A stretch of DNA of 64,000 bases from Bilabrum cf. latius. Its lineage: Eukaryota > Bigyra: Bicosoecida > Bigyra > Bicosoecida. The notes beneath the pieces were generated by a model, which ran no database searches, was not told the DNA's origin, and saw nothing but the letters and a program-made list of their open reading frames with translations. Shown here in pieces: positions 21,843 to 31,283 of this stretch. Position numbers and translations under genes: made by a program. Within the stretch, counting starts at the first letter, position 1. Every line of letters begins with the position of its first letter. The stretch spans positions 992,001-1,056,000 of the forward strand of contig OZ237744.1 in NCBI GenBank assembly GCA_965178125.1, given 5' to 3'.

Positions 21843-23516
21843 TCAGTGCACGCCAGTCATGTGTGTCTTGAGATGGCCTGCCTACCCGAAGCGCTTGCCG
21901 CACACTGTGCACTCGTGATTGCGCTCCCCCAGATGCACGACAGTCATGTGTGTCTTGAGATCACCTGCCTACCCGAAGCGCTTGCCGCACACGGTGCACT
22001 CGTGCTTGCGCTCCCCCAGATGCACGACAGTCATGTGCTTCTTGAGATGGCCTGCCTCCCCGAAGCGCTTGCCGCACACTGTGCACTCGTGATTGCGCTC
22101 CCCCAGATGCACGACAGTCATGTGCTTCTTGAGACTGCCTGCCTCCCCGAAGCGCTTGCCGCACACTGTGCACTCGTGCTTGCGCTCCCCCAGATGCACG
22201 ACAGTCATGTGCTTCTTGAGATTGCCTGCCGCCCCGAAGCGCTTGCCGCACACTGTGCACTCGTGCTTGCGCTCCCCATGATGCACGACAGTCATGTGTG
22301 TCTTGAGACTGCCTGCCTACCCGAAGCGCTTGCCGCACACGGTGCACTCGTGCTTGCGCTCCCCCAGATGCACGACAGTCATGTGCTTCTTGAGATGGCC
22401 TGCCTACCCGAAGCGCTTGCCGCACACTGTGCACTCGTGCTTGCGCTCCCCATGATGCACCGTACTCATGTGCTTCTTGAGATCACCTGCCTACCCGAAG
22501 CGCTTGCCGCACACTGTGCACTCGTGCTTGCGCTCCCCCAGATGCACGACAGTCATGTGCTTCTTGAGATGGCCTGCCTACCCGAAGCGCTTGCCGCACA
22601 CTGTGCACTCGTGCTTGCGCTCCCCCAGATGCACCGTGCTCATGTGTGTCTTGAGATCACCTGCCTACCCGAAGCGCTTGCCGCACACGGTGCACTCGTG
22701 CTTGCGCTCCCCCAGATGCACGACAGTCATGTGCTTCTTGAGATGGCCTGCCTACCCGAAGCGCTTGCCGCACACTGTGCACTCGTGCTTGCGTTGCCCC
22801 AGATGCACCGTGCTCATGTGCTTCCTGAGATTGCCGGCCTCCCCGAAGCGCTTGCCGCACACGGTGCACTCGTGCTTGCGCTCCCCATGATGCACGACAG
22901 TCATGTGTGTCTTGAGATCACCTGCCTACCCGAAGCGCTTGCCGCACACTGTGCACTCGTGCTTGCGCTCCCCCAGATGCACCGACGACTCGTGCCGCCT
23001 CAAGCTCGTCTGGGAGCTCAGCGATTTGCCGCATGTCTCGCAAGTGTACACACGCACGCTTGAGAGTCCGTCTGTGCGTCGTCTCTTCTAGCCTCTGCCA
23101 GAATCAGAGGCCTACTAGTACTCAGTTAGCATTGTGGTACCACTACCCTAGCCTCTGCATCGCTTTCGTCTTAGCGAGTGAGCGATAGGATTCCTTGCTG
23201 CTCTTGCTACGATCGTAAAGCCTCTTCCAGATTGTGCAGCTGATACAGCGTATAGAGAGCTGCCGGACGCCTCAGCGGGAGCTCCAGCTGCCTAATTGCC
23301 GTTTTCTACCGTCACTACATCGCGACTTGGTGGATCGGGAAATGATTCCGTGCCCGAAGCTTGCTGACTTCCTGGCTAAGCACTAGCACGACTACCGCTG
23401 CCCTGCTTACGGCGCTATGACTATGCCTGTGCGTCGCTTTCACTGTCGCTACAGCTGGAATCGCTTACTAAGTCAATCAAGTCAGGCTATGAGCTCCGCA
23501 TGGCTACTTCGTCCAT
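21843..23516 (-). CDS. C2H2 zinc-finger protein, 14 fingers, N-terminal SUMO-interaction-like motif, 557 aa
   Basis: One exon from ATG 23516 to TGA 21843-21845. About 18 TAGs are read as Gln: nine in the first ~155 codons and nine in the finger array. The N-terminus has [17 protein letters not shown], an acidic-flanked hydrophobic core like SUMO-interaction motifs, and a basic patch KRRR before the fingers. Finger 1 is divergent ([13 protein letters not shown]); then come 13 near-identical fingers with an 84-base unit ([29 protein letters not shown] split by x). At the x after FG, nine fingers have TAG and the others GAG (Glu) or GCG (Ala). Probably a nuclear DNA-binding protein. It is a diverged, inverted copy of the gene at 25703-27529. 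The array also carries open alternative frames, which are artefacts of the repeat. Confidence 0.85.
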
Positions 23517-23780
23517 CCGAACTACTGTGTCTCGGCGTGAAACCTGATAATAAATCAATAGAAGCCGATTAAAGCTGGAAAGAGAGGTTTGTGCTATTTA
23601 CGAGCTCTTCGAGTCCCAAGAAAGCCCAGATACAAAACCGAAACTCCGCTGTGAAAATACGCCTGGACAAGAGTCAAGTAGATGTTTAGTGGTTTCCTGA
23701 AAGGAAAATCCGTGGTGTGGCGTCAGCAGTGTGAACCAGCTTACGCGTGGACGGCGCCGCTCCGGGTCATCGCAGCCCAG

Positions 23781-25532
23781 TTAGCCCCTCGATCCCTGCA
23801 GCCTGTCAAACGCCTCGTACGCCCTGAGTGTGCTCGGCAGCACGGACGGCCGCACCATGCGCACCGCGGACTCGAAGTCCCTCGCCGTGATCTTGCGCAG
23901 CGAGGAAGCGTTGATGCTGGCCACCGTGCGCCCCGCCGCCCTCGCAGCCGCCCTGGCGTCGTCCACCGGCCCCCTGGAGGCCTGCTGGCACACCTGCCTA
24001 ATGTCAGAGGCGGAGTACCCCTCCAGCGCGCCCACGATCCGGCCCACATCGGCCTTGCTGATTGCCATGGCCTCCCCCTGCATCATGTGCGCCACCAGTG
24101 CGCGGCGCGAGGCGGGGTCTGGCAGGGGCAGCAGCACGCGGCGGCTGAGCCTCCGCAGCATGGCATCGTCTAGCTCCTGGGGCCTGTTGGTGGCCGCGAT
24201 CACGAACACTCCGTCCCCGTCCCCGGACGACATGCCGTCCATCTGCACGAGCATCTCCGTCTTGAGTCTCCTGGATGCGTCGTTCTCGCCCGCGGATCGG
24301 CTGGACATGAGCGAGTCGATCTCGTCAATGAAGATCACACAGGGCGCCAGCTTGCGCGCGGCGGAGAACAGCGCCCGCACCTGCTTCTCGCTCTCACCTA
24401 CGTACTTGCCCGTGAGCGCAGAGGCGCTGATGCTCAGGAAGGCCGCGCCGCTCTCGGCCGCGAGTGCTTTGGCAAGGAGGGTCTTCCCTGTGCCGGGTGG
24501 TCCGAACAGAAGCACTCCCTTGGGGGGGGCACGGATCCCCCGGAAGAGGGAGGGGTTGAGAAGGGGCTCCACCACGGCCTCAGTGAGGATCCGTTTGGGG
24601 AAGTCCATCCCGGCCGCCATGGACCAGCCCTCCCCCGTCCCCGGGCGCACCCCCGGCTTGGGGTCAACCAGGGCCTGCTCCACCATGGCACGCTCCTCGG
24701 GAGACAGTGCGGCAACCAGCGCCGCGGCGGAGGCAGTGCCACGAGTGGCTGCCAGGGCGTGCCGGGGCTCGGCCTGAGCCTGTGGAGGACCAGCGAGAGC
24801 TGCTCCGCCCCGACCTGAAGCAGCCGCCGACAGCGCGGGAGCGGAAGCGCTACTGCCAGAACCCGGGCTGGTGCCCGCTACATGTGCTCCGGCAGCCGTT
24901 GCCGATGCCAGCGGGGACCCTCCTGCCCCCTGTCCAGATGAGACCGCGCCTACTGCTCCTGCCCCACTGGGGCCCATCATTGGCCACTTGCGCAACGAAG
25001 GCGCCGCGGAGCCATTCGTTACAGCATGATGACTTTGCGTTTTATTTGGAAGGTCATTCGGTGCGCTTGAGGTCCGTGTGGCGACGGGAACGCCAGTCCC
25101 TCCTCGTTGCTAAAGCGCCGTTGCCCCAGCCTAGAGAGCCATGACCGATGATGACCTCGAGGCTATCCCTACGCTTAGATTTGTTGTCTCCACGTCTGGC
25201 GTCCCTTTCAGTGGCCTTGGGCTCACATCTGCTGGGATGGCGCCTCGCCCTGCGCCTCCCAAGCGCGTACGAGCGCTGTGCAGTTTCTTCATCAGGCCTT
25301 CCGCAAACTCAACAGCAGTTGCCGGTGGAATCTTACCGCTCTTCTTGATTCTCTCCAGTTCCTGCAATACACGCTCCAAGCTCTGCTAGAACGAGCTTGC
25401 TGCCGCGGCATAGTCACCCGATGAAACATAGTGCTCTCCCTAGCGATCCAGACTGGCTGATTTTCGCAAGCAGTCTTCACTCAGTACTCCAATATCAGCT
25501 TCATCGCCCTCTGTTGAAGGGCCGGCTCCCAT
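23781..25532 (-). CDS. AAA ATPase of the katanin/spastin/fidgetin group with MIT-like N-terminus, 583 aa
   Basis: Single exon from ATG 25532 to TAA 23781-23783, with four TAGs (Gln) in the N-terminal third. Residues ~28-62 (GEHYVSSGDYAAAASSF, then QQSLERVLQELERI) resemble the MIT/TPR-like helices of microtubule-severing and Vps4-type ATPases. A disordered linker follows. The AAA domain (~260-540) has Walker A GPPGTGKT, Walker B VIFIDEIDSL, a pore-loop-like GKYVGESEK, sensor region ATNRPQELDDAMLRRLSRR with the Arg finger, and a C-terminal helix ending AYEAFDRLQG. Family knowledge suggests ATP-driven severing or remodelling of microtubules, or ESCRT-III disassembly; which one is not decided here. 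It lies between the two zinc-finger genes and starts 170 bases from the one at 25703. Confidence 0.85.
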
Positions 25533-25702
25533 TAAGCATGTACTGCGCTCTGGATCCTTGCTGGGATTACCGGGCAATTCTATGCAGGTTCGTTGGTATC
25601 GGCGAAGGTTCCATGCTTTGGAGATTTCGGGCCGCCTGAACCGAATCCGACTGTGTGCAACACGTCGTTCCTAGTTTTCGTAGTCAGCTGTCTTTACTTA
25701 CC

Positions 25703-27529
25703 ATGTCATCTGCGGTGGCGTCAAGTCTAGATGATGTGATTGATCTCCTAAGTTCCAGCAGCGAAAGTGAAGAAGAGGAGCCATGCAGCGAAAATTTTAT
25801 GGATTAGGAGAAAAAAAGTTCTCGTGCTGGCTTGGCATCAGGCGTGGATCGCGAGCACATCCGTGTGAGTTCAGGATAGGGATCGTATGCTGTAGGATAG
25901 GTCCGGGTACGCGGCGACAAGAGGGTACAGCTGGCATCGAAGACTGTGGCACCGGTGTCTGTCGCTGCTGGAAAGCCATGTCGGTCACCCATCATGCCTA
26001 GCGGATCCACAGGTCCTGCCAGAATTGTACCATTACGCAGCTCCATCGGACGGAAGCGGGTCCGGGCAGAGTTTGAGGAGGCTTTCGTAGCTACCGATGG
26101 AAAAAGCGAATCTGCAGCCAGAAAAGCTGGGAGCAGAAGTGCAAGGCTTGCCGGCAGTGTGAGTCCAGCAAATCAGTGCAGTGTGTGCGGGAAGATTCTG
26201 TCGAGTGCATGGGCACTACGAAAGCACGTGAGCGCTGTGCATTTGGGGGAGCGCAATCACAAGTGCACAGTGTGCGGCAAGCGCTTCGGGGAGGCAGGCA
26301 GTCTCAAGAGACACATGACTGTCGTGCATCTGGGGCAACGCAATCACGAGTGCACAGTGTGCGGCAAGCGCTTCGGGGCGGCAGGCAATCTCAAGAAGCA
26401 CATGAGTACGGTGCATCATGGGGAGCGCAAGCACGAGTGCACAGTGTGTGGCCAGCGCTTCGGGTAGGCAGGCCATCTCAAGAAGCACATGAGTACGGTG
26501 CATCATGGGGAGCGCAAGCACGAGTGCAGTGTGTGCGGCAAGCGCTTCGGGGCGGCAGGCAGTCTCAGGAAGCACATGAGTACGGTGCATCTGGGGGAGC
26601 GCAATCATGAGTGCACAGTGTGCGGCAAGCGCTTCGGGGAGGCAGGCCATCTCAAGACACACATAAGCGCGGTGCATCATGGGGAGCGCAATCACGAGTG
26701 CACAGTGTGTGGCAAGCGCTTCGGGGCGGCAGGCAGTCTCAGGAAGCACATGAGTACGGTGCATCATGGGGAGCGCAAGCACGAGTGCACAGTGTGTGGC
26801 AAGCGCTTCGGGGCGGCAGGCAGTCTCAGGACGCACATGACTGTCGTGCATCTGGGGGAGCGCAATCACAAGTGCACAGTGTGCGGCTAGCGCTTCGGGG
26901 AGGCAGGCCATCTCAAGAAGCACATGAGTACGGTGCATCATGGGGAGCGCAAGCACGAGTGCACAGTGTGTGGCCAGCGCTTTGGGGAGGCAGGCAGTCT
27001 CAGGACGCACATGACTGTCGTGCATCTGGGGGAGCGCAGGCACGAGTGCAGTGTGTGCGGCAAGCGCTTCGGGGAGGCAGGCAATCTCAAGAAGCACATG
27101 AGTACGGTGCATCATGGGGAGCGCAATCACGAGTGCACAGTCTGCGGCTAGCGCTTCGGGTAGGCAGGCCATCTCAAGAAGCACATGACTGTCGTGCATC
27201 TGGGGGAGCGCAATCACGAGTGCACAGTGTGTGGCAAGCGCTTCGGGTAGGCAGACAATCTCAAGACACACATGACTGTCGTGCATTATGGGGAGCGCAA
27301 TCACGAGTGCACAGTGTGTGGCAAGCGCTTCGGGGCGGCAGGCAATCTCAAGAAGCACATGACTGTCGTGCATCTGGGAGAGCGCAATCACGAGTGCACA
27401 GTCTGCGGCAAGCGCTTCGGGTAGGCAGGCCATCTCAAGACACACATGAGCACGGTGCATCATGGGGAGCGCAATCGTGAGGGCTCGGGGGGGTGCAACA
27501 TGCCAGTGGCGCGACAGGCCGGCTCATGA
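25703..27529 (+). CDS. C2H2 zinc-finger protein, 15 fingers, N-terminal SUMO-interaction-like motif, 608 aa
   Basis: One exon from ATG 25703 to TGA 27527-27529, with nine TAGs: three in the N-terminal region and six in the fingers (26466, 26888, 27149, 27161, 27248, 27422). The N-terminus has DVIDLLSSSSESEEEE, a hydrophobic core plus acidic/Ser tail typical of SUMO-interaction motifs, then a basic segment GRKRVRAEF. Finger 1 is divergent (QCSVCGKILSS). Fourteen near-identical fingers follow on an 84-base unit. In the column after CG most fingers have AAG (Lys), two have CAG (26453, 26975) and two have TAG (26888, 27149), a direct internal sign that TAG means Gln. Likely nuclear, DNA-binding. 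Paralogue, in opposite orientation, of 21843-23516. Confidence 0.88.
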
Positions 27530-27795
27530 TTCGTGGCCCAGTTCTGCCCTTGCCAGCAGTGCCAGTGGATGCACAGATTCTTCTGCTCGCGTGCCGTAGC
27601 GCACTGATTCGGGCGTGGTTCTTGGGCGAAGCCGCGGTGACTGTGTTGCTTATCTGTGGAGAATACATGAGTCGAGCGACACGCAAACAGGGGCTGGTGT
27701 TGGTAACCCCCAGCATGATGGCCGCGCGGCGCCGCCCGCCGGCACACTGCATCTCGCGGAACATCCTGTTTGCAAACTCTGAATCCCCTAAATAG

Positions 27796-28710
27796 ATGCT
27801 AGCCGACCTGGTGCCCCTCTTCCGAAGACTGAATGTAGTGCTTGCGAGCGGTAGCCCGAGACGGAAAGAGATTCTCACCTAGCTTGGTTTGCGCTTCAGA
27901 ATAATGAAAAGTACGTTCTTGGAAAATCTCGACAAGTCCAAGTACACGCCCGAGACATACTGCCAGACGACGTCAGAGCAAAAGGCCATCGATGTGTGGA
28001 GATTGCTGCCGCCAGGGAGTTGTGACTTGCTGGTGGGATCCGACACCGTGGTAGTCTCTGCCGACGATGCGATCCTGGAGAAGCCGCAAGATCAATCGGG
28101 CGCCATTGATATGCTCTCTGGATTGAGCGGGAAAACGCACCGGGTAGTATCATCAATCAGCATTATCAGTCCAATCGGGGGCATTTGCGATGTTGGCGAA
28201 CCAGCCGATGCCAGTCGTGGCGGCGTGCGCATGCAACGGCTTGAGCCGCAGGCAGCCGCCGAGGACCCATCGGGCGGTGTATGCGCAGGCCCATTGGACC
28301 CATTCACCACGCCCCCAGGCGTGCTGTAGTCCTGGACGTGTTCCACTAAGGTCACCTTCGATGAAATACCCCGTTCGACGATCGAGGCGTATGTGGCAAC
28401 GGGCGAGCCGATGGACAAAGCAGGGGGGTACGGGATCCAGGGCCTGGGTGGTTCCTTCGTCTCAAGCATATCTGGGTGCTATTACACGGTGATGGGATTC
28501 CCGATGCACTCGTTTGCTGCTCGCCTCCGAGCACTTGCTCTGGCGTGGCCGGAGGCAAAGAGGCCCCCTCACGCAGCCGCAGCCCCCAGTGGCACTGGCA
28601 CTGGCACCAGCAGTGCAGGTTCGAAGGATGCCTCCCCGGCAGCGGCAGCGACAGAGGAAGGCGAGGACGAGGGCACTGGCCCGGCTGCCGGTGGCGCGGG
28701 GGGCACATGA
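27796..28710 (+). CDS. Maf/ASMTL-like nucleoside triphosphate pyrophosphatase, 304 aa
   Basis: Maf proteins hydrolyse non-canonical or modified nucleoside triphosphates to monophosphates. Single exon from ATG 27796 to TGA 28708-28710. Motifs in order: LASGSPRRKEIL (residues ~17-28, substrate loop), VGSDTVVV near residue 80, ILEKPQD, MLSGLSGKTHRVVS, and ATGEPMDKAGGYGIQGLGG near 205-225. TAG 27880 completes RRKEILT-Q-LGLRF; bacterial and eukaryotic Maf proteins commonly have Gln there. TAG 28327 lies before the conserved VTFDEIP strand. Residues ~135-180 are an insertion and the last ~45 residues a disordered Ala/Gly/Glu tail. A premature stop at either TAG would remove the active site, so this is not a pseudogene under the Gln reading. 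Confidence 0.92.
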
Positions 28711-28941
28711 AGGGCGCGACTGTGGACCATGATGCGCCTAGTGTTGGCAGTCCGCGATACTGACAGCACTCGTATCTCTTCTGACCGCGTCACCCTCAGC
28801 TCTCCGTACCCGTGACTTGCACAGAAACATGCCTGGCTGTGTAAAGTCTAGATCTGCTGCCATGTGCGTGCCCCTCCTCCTCAACCGCGCACCTGCATGC
28901 AGTGCACCTGCACGTGCACGTGCACGTGCTCGTGCTCTGCT

Positions 28942-29790
28942 TCAGCCCTGCTTGGTCTTGTTCCTCAATCCATCCACGTATGCCATGACCCTCTCTCTTG
29001 TTCCCTCGTCGTTCAGGACCCTCACCATCCTGTCCACCTCCCTCTCCAGCCCGGCCTGCAGGTGCTTGACAACCTGGGAGCGGTACACGAGCTTCGAGCG
29101 GTGCTGGGGGTCTGGGTGCATGCGCATGAGAGCCTACAGCTCGTCCAAAGCGGCAGAGCGCAGATTCTCGGGCGTGTCGGTGATTCGGTCCACGAGGCCG
29201 ACGCGGAGGGCGTCACTGGAGGAAAGGACCTCGCCGAGCATGACGTGCCGCTCTGCCTGCCGGGTGCCGATACAGGACTCCATCGCGAGAGCAAGCCAAG
29301 GAGGCACCGGAATGCCTACCTAGACTTCATTGAGCCCGATGGTGGATCGTCTCGACACCACCCTGGAGTCGGCGAAGAGGGCCAGCATGCAGCCGCCGGC
29401 AGGGGCTGCTCCGTCTATCTCGGCGACCATAGGCTTGTGCACTCCAGTATACCCGGTGACAAAGAGCTCAAGGACGCTCCGGATAAACTGGTGCTTTCTG
29501 TCCATGTCATCACCCATCACCTCCTTCAAATCCAATCCGGCTGAGAAAATGCCTTCCAAGTCCGACCGAAGGATAATCCCGGCGCAGTTCTTGTCCTACG
29601 AGAGCTGCCGAAGCGTATCACGAAGCTCTTTGCTAGATTCCAGACTCAGAGTGTTTGCGGGCTTGCCCTGCAACACAACCGTAGCCACATTCGAATGTTC
29701 TGGTCCCCAATCGACCCGCGTGAAGTCATTCTAGTATGCCGTACGAGAGAAGCGTCGGGCAAGACTATGATTGGCATTGCAATAAGGCAT
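28942..29790 (-). CDS. Enoyl-CoA delta isomerase (ECI/DCI, crotonase fold), 282 aa
   Basis: Moves the 3-enoyl double bond to the 2-trans position so unsaturated fatty acids can enter beta-oxidation. Single exon from ATG 29790 to TGA 28942-28944, with TAGs in TAY-Q-ND, QLS-Q-DK, LNEV-Q-VGI (29320-29322) and LDEL-Q-ALM. The first ~20 residues (MPYCNANHSLARRFSRTAY) are basic and hydroxylated, like a mitochondrial presequence, and the C-terminus KTKQG is not a peroxisomal SKL signal; mitochondrial location is inferred. The oxyanion-hole segments GIFSAGLDLKE and EIDGAAPAGGCMLAL are present. At 29320 animal ECI1 has Gln in GLNETQLGI, matching TAG exactly. It shares a 171-base divergent promoter region with PACRG. 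Confidence 0.92.
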
Positions 29791-29961
29791 ATTTGCAGAT
29801 GCGATACGCCGAAAAGCCCTTCGAATCATGATTTGAAGCTAGAAGATTTGTCCATTGCTTGTCGTGCGACCAGAGCAGTGCAGTGGAGCCGGCGCCGCGA
29901 CGTCCGGTTCCGCAGTGTCCGTTCGCGCGGAGGGTTTGTGCAACCTTCAAAGCTTTCCACC
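29791..29961. promoter_or_regulatory. 171-base divergent promoter region between ECI and PACRG
   Basis: The two ATGs face away from each other with only 171 bases between. No specific element recognised. Confidence 0.4.
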
Positions 29962-31123
29962 ATGGCAGCCATTGGAGGCACCACAATCGCGGTAAAGAAT
30001 ACATCGTATAAGGCATCCAAAGCCCGTGAGTTCTGCTGTCGCTTCACGTGTTCTGTAGTCCCACTGCACCCTGTACCAGGTAGCTTGCAGTTGCTCTTGC
30101 TTGTCTGTCTCGCAGCCGTGAAGCCATCAAGGGCGACCCGTTCCATGTTTGATATGTCATCGTACCACGGGAAGGAAATCGCTGGCGAGCTGCCGAAGTC
30201 AAGAGCCGCTGGTGGTGCGGCAGACGATGTCGAAATTGCTGCATTCTCAAGCACAGCCCGCCCCCCAACAAAAAGAGTGACGCCGAAAGAGTTTTTGAAG
30301 AAGGGTGGAGGAACAGGTGGGACCACGAGAAGAGATGCTATCGAGAAGGCAAAGGCCATGAGAGAGGGCAAAGCCGATGCTGGAGGCAAGCGAGGCCCGC
30401 CTCCCGCAGGCGCATTCGTCCAGAGGAGCAACCCCCCAAACACGGAATTACGACGGCTTTATGAGCGTGGTGACTTGCCTCTTAGCATTCTTCACCGGGT
30501 TCGAAGGCGGTTGCAGTGGACCATTGAAGTGACTAGGCTGGATTTGTGAGTCGGTAGGTCGGATGCCCCTGCTGCTCCGCTCAAGGACACGCGCTCAATT
30601 ATTCTTCCTACTGATGTGTTCTATTCCGCCTTTATTTTATTTTTTGGGACCACCTTGCAGATTCTACTACCTTCCCGTGTTCATGGACGGCATCCGGGAG
30701 AAGGAAGAGCCTTACTGCTTCATCGCTGAGTCGGGTACGTACGACCTCCTCATGCATTGCCCCGAGTCCAAGATCCTCCCGGTGGTTCCCCTGCTCATCC
30801 TGCCCCTCAAGAGGGCCCTCAACACCAGGGACAAGGAGGTGGTCGTGCGCGCCATTAAGGTCATCCAGGCACTCGTCGGTGCGGGCGAGTACATCGGATC
30901 GGCACTCGTGCCCTACTTCAGGCAGCTGCTCCCCGTCTTCAACCTGTACCTGCTCAAGACCAAGAACCTCGGCGACAAGATTGACTACGGCCAGAGGAAG
31001 CGAGAGGACCTGGGAGATCTAATCCGGGAGACGCTGGAGATGCTGGAGATCGCGGGCGGGGAGGGCGCCATGGTCAACATCAAGTACCTGATTCCCACCT
31101 ACACGTCCGCTGTGTTCGAGTGA
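29962..31123 (+). CDS. PACRG: Parkin-coregulated gene (PACRG) homologue, 3 exons, 318 aa
   Basis: PACRG lies at the inner junction of axonemal doublet microtubules, so its presence implies a motile cilium or flagellum. Exons 29962-30025, 30116-30545 and 30661-31123; introns of 90 and 115 bases with GTGAGT donors; stop TGA. The N-terminal ~120 residues are variable. The conserved core starts at [19 protein letters not shown] and crosses the second junction as [19 protein letters not shown]. It continues with [54 protein letters not shown] and ends [16 protein letters not shown]-like ([16 protein letters not shown]), the standard PACRG C-terminus. No in-frame TAG occurs. Intron 1 is a multiple of three without stops, so it can be mistaken for coding. 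Confidence 0.95.
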
Positions 31124-31283
31124 ATCTGATCGGGTTCGACCGTGCGATATCGTGTTTTTGTGCAGACTATGAAAGAAGTTACGATTCTAGAGGCAGTCAA
31201 GCTGTGTGCATATACTGTCAAGTTGCAATCAACACAATTGCCATATGCGCAGCAATCGTGCACCTCGCCTCTCCTCCATCCCC

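Noticed and set aside
23095-23146. A 52-base intron or frameshift in the minus-strand zinc-finger gene
   Set aside because: A careful recount showed the N-terminal frame runs straight into the fingers; the apparent shift came from dropping two bases.
21843-27529. CRISPR-like or satellite arrays
   Set aside because: The 84-base units encode C2H2 fingers in a single long frame; there are no spacers.
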